24,214 bases of DNA from the NCBI GenBank assembly GCA_023130215.1, contig JAGMAN010000006.1, positions 1 to 24,214 on the forward strand. The letters are read 5' to 3'. The position numbers and the translations under genes were made by a program. Source of the stretch: a bacterium. Lineage in GTDB: Bacteria; NPL-UPA2; JAGMAN01. This document shows positions 7,554 through 14,872 of this stretch, one piece after another (the stretch's first letter is position 1; every line of letters starts with the position of its first letter). The notes beneath the pieces were generated by a model. That model did no database searches, had not been told where the DNA came from, and worked only from the letters and a program-made list of their open reading frames with translations.

Positions 7554-8585
7554 TTACTCGGTGCTGACAGCCACCTTCTTCAAAATCCTGATCTCGTCTA
7601 AAATCTTACCGGTTCCCATAACCACAGTGTTCAAGGGATTCTCAGCCATATTCACGGGAAGACCAGTCTCCTCGCTTAGCCTTTTGTCCAATGCTTTTAA
7701 AAGTGAGCCACCACCAGCCATAGTTATTCCCCTGTCTACCAAATCGGCGGAAAGCTCCGGAGGAGTCTGCTCCAGGCTTAGCTTCACCGCCTCCACAACA
7801 GCGTTAATCGGCTCGGCCATTGCCTCTCTTATCTCCTGTGAAGAGATAGTTAAGGTTTTGGGCAGTCCAGCTACTAAATCTCTTCCCTTAACCTCCATGG
7901 TCGTTTCATCCTCTATTGGGAAGGCTGAACCAATCCTCATCTTTACTTCTTCAGCTGTCCGCTCCCCGACCATGAGATTGTATGCCCTCTTCAGATGCTG
8001 GATGATGGCTCCATCCATCTCATCGCCGGCAATGCGAACCGTTTTGCTGAGAACTATTCCTCCCAAGGAGATAACGGCCACTTCTGTGGTTCCCCCTCCT
8101 ATATCCACTATCAAGTTACCGCCAGGCTCCTCTACGGCAAGCCCGGCTCCAATAGCCGCAGCCATCGGTTCCTCAACCAGATAAACTTCCCTGGCTCCGG
8201 CCTGCTCGGCGGAATCGCTAACTGCCCTTTTCTCTACCTCAGTGATCCCGGAGGGCACAGCTATCACTGCTCGGGGGGCAAAGAAATTGCGGCGGTGATA
8301 AGCCTTTGATATAAAGTATCTTAGCATCTCCTCAGTGATAACGAAGTCAGCAATCACTCCATCCCTTAATGGTTTTATGGCTACAATGTTGCCCGGGGTT
8401 CTACCTACCATTCGCTTAGCTTCCACCCCTACCGCCAGAACTTTGTTTGCCCCCTTCTCTATCGCTACCACCGATGGCTCATCCAGAACGATCCCTCGGC
8501 CTTTAAGGTAAACCAGGGTATTAGCCGTTCCCAAATCTATTCCGATGTCGCTGGAAAACCAGCCAAAAATGAAATTAAAAGCCAT
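7554..8585 (-). CDS. mreB: Actin-like cell-shape protein MreB
   Basis: The 343-aa protein is a full-length bacterial actin. Phosphate-1 is seen as [11 protein letters not shown] (13-23), phosphate-2 as DIGGGTTE (161-168), and the adenosine motif as [12 protein letters not shown] (289-300). The N-terminal FNFIFGWF stretch is the membrane-binding amphipathic end found in many MreB proteins. MreB polymerises under the cytoplasmic membrane and organises cell elongation, implying a rod-shaped or elongated cell. AAGGAGA lies about 8 nt before the ATG. It heads mreBCD and is probably transcribed from the promoter at 8714-8743. The 120-nt leader would hold the repeat at 8628-8697 and the palindrome at 8604-8618. 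Confidence 0.97.
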   Translation of the reverse strand: MAFNFIFGWFSSDIGIDLGTANTLVYLKGRGIVLDEPSVVAIEKGANKVLAVGVEAKRMVGRTPGNIVAIKPLRDGVIADFVITEEMLRYFISKAYHRRNFFAPRAVIAVPSGITEVEKRAVSDSAEQAGAREVYLVEEPMAAAIGAGLAVEEPGGNLIVDIGGGTTEVAVISLGGIVLSKTVRIAGDEMDGAIIQHLKRAYNLMVGERTAEEVKMRIGSAFPIEDETTMEVKGRDLVAGLPKTLTISSQEIREAMAEPINAVVEAVKLSLEQTPPELSADLVDRGITMAGGGSLLKALDKRLSEETGLPVNMAENPLNTVVMGTGKILDEIRILKKVAVSTE

Positions 8586-8603
8586 TTCTGCGTCTCCTTT
8601 CCA

Positions 8604-8618
8604 CTGCCACAGTGGCAG
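8604..8618. promoter_or_regulatory. 15-nt palindrome in the mreB leader
   Basis: CTGCCAC and GTGGCAG are perfect inverted arms around a single central A, 5 nt upstream of the mreB Shine-Dalgarno sequence on the minus strand. It could be an operator, or an RNA hairpin that affects mreB translation. The call rests on symmetry only. Confidence 0.35.
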
Positions 8619-8627
8619 AAATCTTTC

Positions 8628-8697
8628 TTACCGTATAGGAAATTATAAATTTCCCATACGATAGTAAGTTGCGAGGCGATAGCCGAGCTAACTTGTT
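8628..8697 (+). repeat. Structured dispersed repeat, copy 1 (70 nt)
   Basis: All 70 bases occur again at 14227-14314, where an 18-nt segment is inserted in the left hairpin. The left part is an inverted repeat: CGTAT, one mismatch, GGAAATT, a loop ATA, then AATTTCC and ATACG (8632-8660). The right part (8668-8696) folds as AAGTTGC/GC-T-AACTT with an inner GGC/GCC stem and a GATA loop. GA faces GA between the two stems, so tandem sheared G-A pairs are possible on the plus-strand RNA. In the minus-strand mreB transcript the element fills most of the leader. It looks like a small non-autonomous interspersed element; no open frame lies in it. Confidence 0.85.
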
Positions 8698-8713
8698 GGC
8701 ACCCTCTTCTCGT

Positions 8714-8743
8714 ATTTTACCATTACTATACAGATAAGTTCAA
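8714..8743 (-). promoter_or_regulatory. Sigma-70-type promoter for mreBCD
   Basis: On the minus strand the -35 box TTGAAC (8743-8738) is followed after 18 nt by the -10 box TAAAAT (8719-8714). The start would be near 8707, giving an mreB leader of about 120 nt. An A-tract array lies directly upstream (8745-8770). The call rests on consensus only. Confidence 0.6.
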
Positions 8744-8744
8744 G

Positions 8745-8770
8745 AAAAAAATCCAAAAAAATCTAAAAAA
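8745..8770. promoter_or_regulatory. Three phased A-tracts between divergent promoters
   Basis: Runs of seven, seven and six A begin at 8745, 8755 and 8765, exactly 10 nt apart, separated by TCC and TCT. A-tracts in phase with the helix turn bend DNA, and A-rich stretches just upstream of a -35 box act as UP elements for the RNA polymerase alpha subunits. They lie between the mreB -35 box and the UPF0280 -35 box, so they could serve both promoters. Confidence 0.55.
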
Positions 8771-8771
8771 T

Positions 8772-8800
8772 TTGACTGGGAGCGAAAGTGATGATATATT
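8772..8800 (+). promoter_or_regulatory. Sigma-70-type promoter for the UPF0280-hyp operon
   Basis: The -35 box TTGACT (8772-8777) and the -10 box TATATT (8795-8800) are separated by 17 nt. The start would be near 8807, so the leader of about 46 nt contains the hairpin at 8815-8841. The -35 box directly follows the phased A-tracts. Consensus match is good; not otherwise tested. Confidence 0.65.
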
Positions 8801-8814
8801 CAGGGTATGTATTA

Positions 8815-8841
8815 GTATAGGAAACTGAAAGTTTCCAATAC
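8815..8841 (+). repeat. Related leader hairpin before the UPF0280 gene
   Basis: The arms GTAT-A-GGAAACT and AGTTTCC-A-ATAC pair around a GAA loop (8827-8829), with the single A-A mismatch at the same place as the mismatch in the hairpin at 8632-8660. The outer shared pattern is GTATAGGAAA on the left and TTTCC-n-ATACG on the right. It lacks the right-hand hairpin of the 70-nt repeat. It ends 11 nt before the ATG at 8853, where no Shine-Dalgarno sequence is visible, so it may influence initiation. Confidence 0.7.
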
Positions 8842-8852
8842 GTTATAAAATA

Positions 8853-9587
8853 ATGTGCGAAGCGCTTATTTTGCAGCCAAGGATTTACAGGGACTGGGTA
8901 AAGGATAAGGATTTAATCTCTTTCCGGGTGGTGGAGAAGGAGACAGACCTGCATATTCGAGCCAGGGTGGATTTGAGGGAGGAGGCTCGCCAATCGATTC
9001 TAAAATATCGCCGCCCCCTGGAAAATTACATCAGAGAAAACCCATCCTTCCATAGCTCCCTCAAACCGCTCCCGGCGATAAAGGATGCTCCCCAAATGGT
9101 AGTGGACATGGCCCAGGCTGCCGAGAAAGCAGGAGTGGGACCGATGGCCACGGTGGCCGGGGCAATAGCCCAGCTCGTTGGAGAGGACCTACTCAAGTGC
9201 TCACCTGAAGTCATCGTTGAAAACGGAGGAGATATATTCCTGAAGACCTCCAGGAGGAGACTGATTGGCATCTATGCCGGCCGCTCCGTCTTAACCGGAA
9301 AGATTGCTCTTCAGATTGAGCCGGAAGATACTCCCCTGGGAATCTGTTGCTCCTCCGGAAAGGTAGGCCATTCCCTCAGCTTTGGAAGAGCGGATGCAGT
9401 TATCGTCCTCTCACCATGCGCCACCTTAGCCGATGCGGCGGCCACTGCCATTGGCAACCTGATTAAGTCGGGTGGAGACATCTCCAAAGGAATAGAGTTT
9501 GCTAAAAACTTAGAAGGTTTAGAAGGGGTGGCTATCATCGAGGGAGACAAGATGGGAATCTGGGGAGAAGTGAAGATCTGCCGATGA
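8853..9587 (+). CDS. UPF0280 family protein (ApbE-superfamily-like, COG2122 type)
   Basis: The 244-aa protein matches the UPF0280 pattern over its length: YRDWVKDKDLISFRVVEKETDL near the N-terminus, LKPLP, then MAQAAEKAGVGPMATVAGAIA and EVIVENGGDIFL. The family is uncharacterised and is usually linked to the ApbE superfamily of FMN-transferase-like folds. The sequence alone does not show whether it is an enzyme. It opens the hyp operon and overlaps hypF by four nt (ATGA), a tight link to hydrogenase maturation that hints at a cofactor role (inference). An in-frame stop lies in the loop of the leader hairpin at 8826-8828. The ATG at 8853 is therefore the only usable ATG, despite having no Shine-Dalgarno sequence. 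Confidence 0.88.
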   Translation: MCEALILQPRIYRDWVKDKDLISFRVVEKETDLHIRARVDLREEARQSILKYRRPLENYIRENPSFHSSLKPLPAIKDAPQMVVDMAQAAEKAGVGPMATVAGAIAQLVGEDLLKCSPEVIVENGGDIFLKTSRRRLIGIYAGRSVLTGKIALQIEPEDTPLGICCSSGKVGHSLSFGRADAVIVLSPCATLADAAATAIGNLIKSGGDISKGIEFAKNLEGLEGVAIIEGDKMGIWGEVKICR

Positions 9588-11869
9588 TGAAAGGGGCTAA
9601 AATAAAGATAGAGGGAATTGTCCAGGGGGTTGGTTTCCGACCATTCGTCTACCGTTTAGCCAGTGGTCTGGGATTAAAAGGATGGGTGCTTAACTCAACC
9701 CGGGGAGTGATAATAGAAGTGGAGGGGGAGAGCCATAACTTAGAAGTCTTTATCAGGCGCCTTAAGGACAAATCCCCTCCTATGGCCAGAGTGGAGAAAA
9801 TGCTTGTAGAGGACTGCGCCCCTGAGGGTTACCAGGAATTTATCATTAAGCGAAGCAGTGAAGATGAGGAGAAATTCCTTCTCGTCTCGCCCGATATCTC
9901 CACCTGCAATGAATGTCGGGAGGAGCTCTTTCATCCGGATAACTTTCGCTTTGCCTACCCATTCATCAACTGCACTAATTGCGGCCCTCGCTTCACCATC
10001 ATAAAAGATGTCCCTTACGACCGTCCGCATACCACTATGGCTACCTTTAAGATGTGTCCCATCTGCCAGGCTGAATACGAGGACCCGGGCAATAGAAGGT
10101 TTCATGCCCAGCCCAATGCCTGCTCAGGCTGTGGCCCCCAGCTCCAACTCCGACAAGATGGCTCACTCTGTCAAGTAACAAATCCCCTGGACCGAACTGT
10201 GGAGTTGCTTAAGAACGGAAAGATAGTAGCCATTAAGGGATTGGGAGGATACCATTTAGCCTGCGACGGGGAAGATAACCAGGTAGTTATCCGCTTGAGG
10301 TCAAGAAAGATTCGGGAGGATAAGCCATTTGCCGTTATGTGTTATGATTTAAGTTCGGTGGATAGATACTGCTACCTCAATCAAGGGGAAAAAGAGCTCC
10401 TGGAGAGTCCCGAGAGGCCAATTCTGCTCATGCGGAAGAAGACAGACTGTCCCATTGCTTCCGCGGTTGCCCCCAATAATAGATACCTGGGAATAATGCT
10501 TCCCTGCACCCCATTACACTATCTTCTCCTTCGCCAATTTGGTCATGCCTTAGTGATGACCAGCGGCAACCAAAGTGATGAGCCAATTGCCTATGAGGAT
10601 GAGGATGCGCTTCGCAGGCTTTCCTCCATTGCTGATTATTTCCTAACCCATAATCGGAGAATTATGCGCCGCTGTGATGATTCAGTGGCCAGGGTCTTTG
10701 CTGGCCGCAGCATAATTATCAGACGCTCACGGGGATATGCTCCCCGACCGATCAGGTTGCCCGGGGCCGTTAATGAGATCTTAGCCTGCGGAGGGGAACT
10801 TAAGAATACCTTCTGCCTGACCAAAAATAACTATGCCTTTCTCAGCCATTACATTGGAGACCTGATTAACCTGGAGAGCCTGGCCTCCTTTGAAGAAGGA
10901 ATCCAGCATTTCCAGAAGTTATTTAACATTCATCCAAAAATTGTGGCTTATGATCTTCACCCTGATTATCTCTCCACCAAATATGCCTCTCAACTCTTAG
11001 CCACGAACCATGGGCTATCCTCGGTAGGCATTCAGCATCACCATGCCCACATTGTTAGCTGTATGGCTGAGAATGGATTGCGGGAGAGAGTTATTGGGGT
11101 AGCCTTTGACGGCACTGGTTATGGTTCTGATGGCACCATCTGGGGAGGAGAATTCCTGATAGCGGATTATGCCGATTTCAAGCGAGTGGGACACCTTCAG
11201 CCGCTGCCACTACCGGGGGCTGACGCGGCCATAAGAGAACCATGGAGAATGGCCGTTTCCTATCTTTATTCTGTCTATGGAGACAACTTCACAGATTTGG
11301 ATTTAGACTTCAATAGAAGGCTGAATAAAAGAAAGTGGCCCATCCTGAAGCAGGCCATGGATAAGAAAGTTAACTCCTCCCTTACCTCAAGTATAGGGAG
11401 GCTCTTTGATGCTGTAGCTTCGCTACTCGGCATTAGAGATACAATTAATTACGAAGGTCAACCTGCCATTGAACTGGAGCAGATAGCCGAAGATAGGATA
11501 GATAAATGGTATCCCTATAAAATCATAGAGGAGGAACCTTTCTTAATCGATCCTAGGGGGATGATAGAGGCAATAGTGGAAGATTTGAAGCATGGCACTT
11601 CGCGCTCCGTCATCGCCGGTAGATTTCAGCGCACCGTAGCTGAGTTCACCATAAATATGTGCAGAAAGATTAGAACTACTCATGGCCTGAACAAAGTGGT
11701 CTTAAGTGGAGGTGTCTTCCAGAACATTTTCCTTCTGCGCATCCTCTGGGAAAAACTGAGGCAGGAGGGACTGGAAGTCTTCATCCACCATCAAGTTCCC
11801 ACCAACGATGGTGGAATCTCATTAGGTCAGGCAGTTATTGCCAATGAGAGGGTAAAAAAATGTGCTTAG
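9584..11869 (+). CDS. hypF: Hydrogenase maturation carbamoyltransferase HypF
   Basis: The 761-aa protein has the full HypF domain order. An acylphosphatase domain comes first (about 5-92, with VQGVGFRPF at 13-21). Two zinc fingers follow, with pairs C108/C111, C130/C133, C158/C161 and C180/C183. Next is a YrdC-like domain (about 200-385, with KGLGGYHLACD and TSGNQSDEPI). Last is a Kae1/TobZ-like carbamoyltransferase domain (about 395-755, with H485-HHAH489 and FDGTGYGSDGTIWGGEF). HypF uses carbamoyl phosphate and ATP to carbamoylate the C-terminal cysteine of HypE, the first step in making the CN ligands of NiFe hydrogenase. The start may be 9584 or the adjacent ATG at 9587. The end overlaps hypC by 10 nt. 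Length is normal and no key motif is missing. Confidence 0.97.
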   Translation: MMKGAKIKIEGIVQGVGFRPFVYRLASGLGLKGWVLNSTRGVIIEVEGESHNLEVFIRRLKDKSPPMARVEKMLVEDCAPEGYQEFIIKRSSEDEEKFLLVSPDISTCNECREELFHPDNFRFAYPFINCTNCGPRFTIIKDVPYDRPHTTMATFKMCPICQAEYEDPGNRRFHAQPNACSGCGPQLQLRQDGSLCQVTNPLDRTVELLKNGKIVAIKGLGGYHLACDGEDNQVVIRLRSRKIREDKPFAVMCYDLSSVDRYCYLNQGEKELLESPERPILLMRKKTDCPIASAVAPNNRYLGIMLPCTPLHYLLLRQFGHALVMTSGNQSDEPIAYEDEDALRRLSSIADYFLTHNRRIMRRCDDSVARVFAGRSIIIRRSRGYAPRPIRLPGAVNEILACGGELKNTFCLTKNNYAFLSHYIGDLINLESLASFEEGIQHFQKLFNIHPKIVAYDLHPDYLSTKYASQLLATNHGLSSVGIQHHHAHIVSCMAENGLRERVIGVAFDGTGYGSDGTIWGGEFLIADYADFKRVGHLQPLPLPGADAAIREPWRMAVSYLYSVYGDNFTDLDLDFNRRLNKRKWPILKQAMDKKVNSSLTSSIGRLFDAVASLLGIRDTINYEGQPAIELEQIAEDRIDKWYPYKIIEEEPFLIDPRGMIEAIVEDLKHGTSRSVIAGRFQRTVAEFTINMCRKIRTTHGLNKVVLSGGVFQNIFLLRILWEKLRQEGLEVFIHHQVPTNDGGISLGQAVIANERVKKCA

Positions 11870-12081
11870 CGGCACCAGCCCGAATAACTAAAATAGAGGG
11901 AGAGAGAGGCTGGGTGGAGGTAGGTGGAGTGGTGCGGGAAGCAAATCTGCAGCTACTTCCAGAGGCAAAGGTAAGAGATTATGTCCTCTTACATGCTGGC
12001 TTTGCTATCCAGAAGCTGGACGAAGAGGAGGCTGAGAAGACCCTAAGAATCCTAAGAGAGATAGCAGAAATAGGCAATTAG
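11860..12081 (+). CDS. hypC: Hydrogenase maturation chaperone HypC/HybG
   Basis: This 73-aa protein starts MCLAAPARI, with the conserved Cys2 that carries the Fe(CN)2CO moiety between HypD and the hydrogenase large subunit. The small OB-like barrel (VEVGGVVREANLQLLPEAKVRDYVLLHAGFAIQKLD) is typical of the family. It overlaps the hypF end by 10 nt and lies 2 nt before hypD, so translation is coupled on both sides. The initiator methionine must be removed to expose Cys2, as in other HypC proteins. Confidence 0.96.
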   Translation: MCLAAPARITKIEGERGWVEVGGVVREANLQLLPEAKVRDYVLLHAGFAIQKLDEEEAEKTLRILREIAEIGN

Positions 12082-12083
12082 CC

Positions 12084-13166
12084 ATGAAATACATTGATGA
12101 GTTCAGGAATAGGGAATTGGCCCAGGGATTAATTAAGAAGATTGTGGAGCGCTCTACCCGCCCGGTTAAGTTAATGGAGGTATGCGGCACTCATACCGTT
12201 AATATCTTCAGGTATGGCATCAAGGAGCTACTGCCGGAGACGGTCACCCTTCTTTCCGGACCAGGCTGTCCCGTCTGTGTCACTCCCAATGAAACGATTG
12301 ATAAGGCCATTGCCCTCTCCCGGGAGAAGGATGTTATCTTAGTCACTTTTGGTGATATGATGGATGTTCCTGGCTCAAGCTCAAGCTTAGCCAAGGAGAA
12401 ATCTCAAGGCGCTGATATCCGGGTAGTCTACTCGGTCCAGGATGCCCTCAAGATAGCCACTGAGAATCCCAAGAAGAAAACTGTCTTCTTAGCCATTGGG
12501 TTCGAGACCACCTCCCCTACGGTAGCTGTATCTCTTATTGAGGCAGAGGAGCTTGGACTCCGGAACTATTTCATTCTCCAGGGACATAAGCTGATTCCAC
12601 CGGCTATGAAAGCTCTGGTTGAAGATGAGAATCTCGCTCTTGACGGCTTCATCTGCCCGGGGCATGTGAGCACCATCATTGGCCAAAGACCTTACCAATT
12701 TTTAGCCACTCAGTATAAGTTGCCCTGTGTCATCTCTGGCTTTGAGCCCTTAGATATCCTGCAGAGCATCTATATGCTAATTAACCAGATCGAGCAGGAT
12801 AGAGCCGAGGTCAAGATTCAGTATAAAAGAAGCGTTAAAGAAGAAGGGAATCCCTTAGCTCTCCAGAAGCTCTACCGGGCCTTTCAGGTAAGTGATTCTA
12901 ACTGGCGTGGTCTCGGTCTCATCCCGGGTAGTGGACTTAAGCTCAGGAATGAGTTCAAGAATTTCGATGTGGAAGAAAAATTTCCCATTGAAGTAGGGGA
13001 GGTAAAAGAGAATCCTGACTGCATCTGCGGTTCCATCTTAAAGGGAATAAAGACGCCTCTGGACTGTCCCCTCTTCAGGAAGGTGTGCCGTCCAGAGAAT
13101 CCGATTGGACCTTGCATGGTCTCCTCGGAAGGAAGTTGCGCTGCCTACTATAAATTCAGACAGTAA
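12084..13166 (+). CDS. hypD: Hydrogenase maturation iron-sulfur protein HypD
   Basis: The 360-aa protein contains the HypD signatures: MEVCGTHT around C34, and LSGPGCPVC with C62 and C65. A cysteine-rich C-terminus (CICGSILKG, DCPLFRKVC, GPCMVSSEGSC) holds the 4Fe-4S cluster and redox cysteines. HypD with HypC is the scaffold on which iron receives two CN and one CO. The start at 12084 is 2 nt after hypC with no obvious Shine-Dalgarno sequence, which fits translational coupling. Length is normal, and the operon order F-C-D-E agrees with the usual set. Confidence 0.97.
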   Translation: MKYIDEFRNRELAQGLIKKIVERSTRPVKLMEVCGTHTVNIFRYGIKELLPETVTLLSGPGCPVCVTPNETIDKAIALSREKDVILVTFGDMMDVPGSSSSLAKEKSQGADIRVVYSVQDALKIATENPKKKTVFLAIGFETTSPTVAVSLIEAEELGLRNYFILQGHKLIPPAMKALVEDENLALDGFICPGHVSTIIGQRPYQFLATQYKLPCVISGFEPLDILQSIYMLINQIEQDRAEVKIQYKRSVKEEGNPLALQKLYRAFQVSDSNWRGLGLIPGSGLKLRNEFKNFDVEEKFPIEVGEVKENPDCICGSILKGIKTPLDCPLFRKVCRPENPIGPCMVSSEGSCAAYYKFRQ

Positions 13167-13168
13167 GA

Positions 13169-13181
13169 CTTTAGACTAAAG
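13169..13181. promoter_or_regulatory. 13-nt palindrome between hypD and hypE
   Basis: CTTTAG and CTAAAG are perfect arms around one A, just after the hypD stop, in the 48-nt gap that is the longest spacing within the hyp operon. It may be an operator or chance. There is no T-run, so it is not a terminator. Confidence 0.2.
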
Positions 13182-13214
13182 CAGTGAAGTAGATGAGTGT
13201 GGGAGGATTAAATC

Positions 13215-14222
13215 GTGGAAGATAATATTCTGCTTGCTCATGGAAGCGGAGGGAAGCTCTCTCACCAGTTGATTAAAGATTTGTTCCTACCCCAGTATGA
13301 TAATCCAGTTCTGGCTAAGTTAGATGATGCCGCTAAACTGCGCTTAACGGGAGACTGCTTAGCCTATACCACGGATTCCTATGTAGTCAACCCCCTCTTC
13401 TTTAAAGGGGGAGACATTGGACGACTGGCTGTCTGCGGAACCGTGAATGACTTGGCCATGACGGGAGCAAAGCCCCTTTATCTCACGGCCTCCTTCATTA
13501 TCGAAGAGGGCTTACCTTTGGCTGCCCTTAAGAAGATTCTCATTTCTATGAAGCAGGCATCAGAGGAGGCCGAAGTAGAAGTGGTGGCCGGAGATACCAA
13601 AGTAGTGGAGAAAGGGGCAGCGGATAAACTTTTCATTACTACTTCAGGGATAGGTGTAATAGAGAAAGGGTTAAATATCGCCGGAGCTAATGCTAAGGCA
13701 GGAGACAGAGTCATCTTAAGTGGGGACATCGCAGAGCACGGAGTGGCTATTTTAGTTGAGCGGGAGGGAATGGAACTGGACGTAGAGATTAAGAGCGATG
13801 TAGCTCCCTTAAATCATCTGGTAGCGCAGATGCTGAAAGTGAGCAGAAAAATCAGGTGCCTGAGAGATCCCACCCGGGGAGGACTGGCTACCACTTTAAA
13901 TGAGTTAGCTACCCAGTCTGAAGTTGGAATCAGAATAGAAGAGGACAAGCTCTCTATCAAGGAAGGGGTAAGGGGCGTCTGCGAGATATTAGGACTGGAC
14001 CCTTTATATGTAGGCAATGAAGGGAAACTGGTAGCAGTCGTTGACCCCGAAGATAGTCAGTCGGTCCTGGAGAAAATGCGCCAACATCCTTATGGAACGG
14101 GTGCCCAGATCATCGGGGAGGTAGTAGAAAAGCCAACTGGCCGAGTATTCATGAAGACCTCCATTGGAGGAAGCCGCATCGTTGATATGTTAGCTGGCGA
14201 ACAACTGCCCCGCATCTGCTAA
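13215..14222 (+). CDS. hypE: Hydrogenase maturation protein HypE (carbamoyl dehydratase)
   Basis: The 335-aa PurM-like ATP-binding protein opens with ILLAHGSGGKLSHQLIKDLF. It contains the CLRDPTRGGLATTLNELA nucleotide-binding segment and ends PRIC. The terminal cysteine C335 is the residue carbamoylated by HypF and dehydrated to thiocyanate, from which CN is passed to the HypCD iron. The start is a GTG at 13215 with GGGAGG nine nt upstream. It closes the hyp cluster; hypA and hypB (nickel delivery) and the protease gene are not in this window. The repeat copy 2 begins 4 nt after the stop. Confidence 0.97.
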   Translation: MEDNILLAHGSGGKLSHQLIKDLFLPQYDNPVLAKLDDAAKLRLTGDCLAYTTDSYVVNPLFFKGGDIGRLAVCGTVNDLAMTGAKPLYLTASFIIEEGLPLAALKKILISMKQASEEAEVEVVAGDTKVVEKGAADKLFITTSGIGVIEKGLNIAGANAKAGDRVILSGDIAEHGVAILVEREGMELDVEIKSDVAPLNHLVAQMLKVSRKIRCLRDPTRGGLATTLNELATQSEVGIRIEEDKLSIKEGVRGVCEILGLDPLYVGNEGKLVAVVDPEDSQSVLEKMRQHPYGTGAQIIGEVVEKPTGRVFMKTSIGGSRIVDMLAGEQLPRIC

Positions 14223-14226
14223 TTTT

Positions 14227-14314
14227 TTACCGTATAGGAAATTACTTGTGCCCGTAAGGGTGTAAATTTCCCATACGATAGTAAGTTGCGAGGCGATAGC
14301 CGAGCTAACTTGTT
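14227..14314 (+). repeat. Structured dispersed repeat, copy 2 (88 nt, with 18-nt hairpin insert)
   Basis: It carries the same 70 bases as 8628-8697: the first 18 and last 52 are identical. An extra CTTGTGCCCGTAAGGGTG (14245-14262) is placed at the loop of the left inverted repeat. The insert itself folds as CCC/GGG around GTAA, a GNRA-type loop. The orientation is the same as copy 1. It fills the gap between the convergent hypE and gmk genes, and the last bases of gmk, including its TAG stop (14307-14305), lie inside it. No terminator-like T-run follows on either strand. Confidence 0.85.
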
Positions 14315-14871
14315 TTCTCAGCAGTAATAATAGACTTAATTTCCTCTACTGTCTGGGAGAGGTCCCGATTAACTACTGCATGATGGTAGTGCTTTAGAAA
14401 AGCAAGTTCCTCCCTGGCCCGGCGCAGACGCAGTTCCACTTCGGTCTTATCATCTGTTCTCCTTCTCTTAAGGCGAGAAGCTAAGACCTCGAAGGAGGGT
14501 GGCAGGAGAAAGATGAGACAGGCCTCCTTATATCTTTCCTTGATTTTGAGAGCCCCCTGCACGTCTATATCCAGGATAATGTCCCGACCATAATTTAGTG
14601 TTTCCTCCAAGAACTGGCGTGGTGTCCCATAACGATGGCCATGAACCTGGGCCCACTCGGCGAATTCATCTCTCTCTATCTTCTTATCAAATTCTTCTTC
14701 TGAAACGAAGAAATAATCTCTTCCATCTCTTTCCCCCGGGCGAGGACGACGGCTGGTCACTGATATGGAATAAGCAAGTTCAGATAACTCTTCCAGTATC
14801 TCCTGACAGATAGTCGTCTTACCTCCTCCTGAGGGAGAGGAGATGACGAATAAGATTCCCCTCTTCTTCAT
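14305..14871 (-). CDS. gmk: Guanylate kinase
   Basis: The 188-aa enzyme phosphorylates GMP to GDP with ATP. The P-loop SSPSGGGKTT (11-20, K18), the GMP-binding RRPRPGERDGRDYFF stretch (41-55), HGHRYGTP (78-84) and the DIDVQGALK segment (101-109) are all present. AGAGGAG lies about 7 nt before the ATG, within the end of comF, which stops 1 nt upstream. The last residues KTS and the stop lie inside the dispersed repeat, so the natural C-terminus may have been replaced by a few repeat-encoded residues. The usual partner rpoZ does not follow. Function should be intact, since the catalytic core is complete. Confidence 0.96.
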   Translation of the reverse strand: MKKRGILFVISSPSGGGKTTICQEILEELSELAYSISVTSRRPRPGERDGRDYFFVSEEEFDKKIERDEFAEWAQVHGHRYGTPRQFLEETLNYGRDIILDIDVQGALKIKERYKEACLIFLLPPSFEVLASRLKRRRTDDKTEVELRLRRAREELAFLKHYHHAVVNRDLSQTVEEIKSIITAEKTS

Positions 14872-14872
14872 C

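Noticed and set aside
7561-8309. Plus-strand frames opposite mreB
   Set aside because: mreB is unmistakable on the other strand; these frames are its antisense shadow.
8628-8697. Riboswitch specific to mreB
   Set aside because: The identical sequence lies at the 3' end of gmk/hypE, so a dispersed element explains it better than a gene-specific sensor.
14222-14330. Bidirectional terminator between hypE and gmk
   Set aside because: The hairpins are strong but no T-run follows them on either strand, and the same element occurs in the mreB leader where termination would be harmful.
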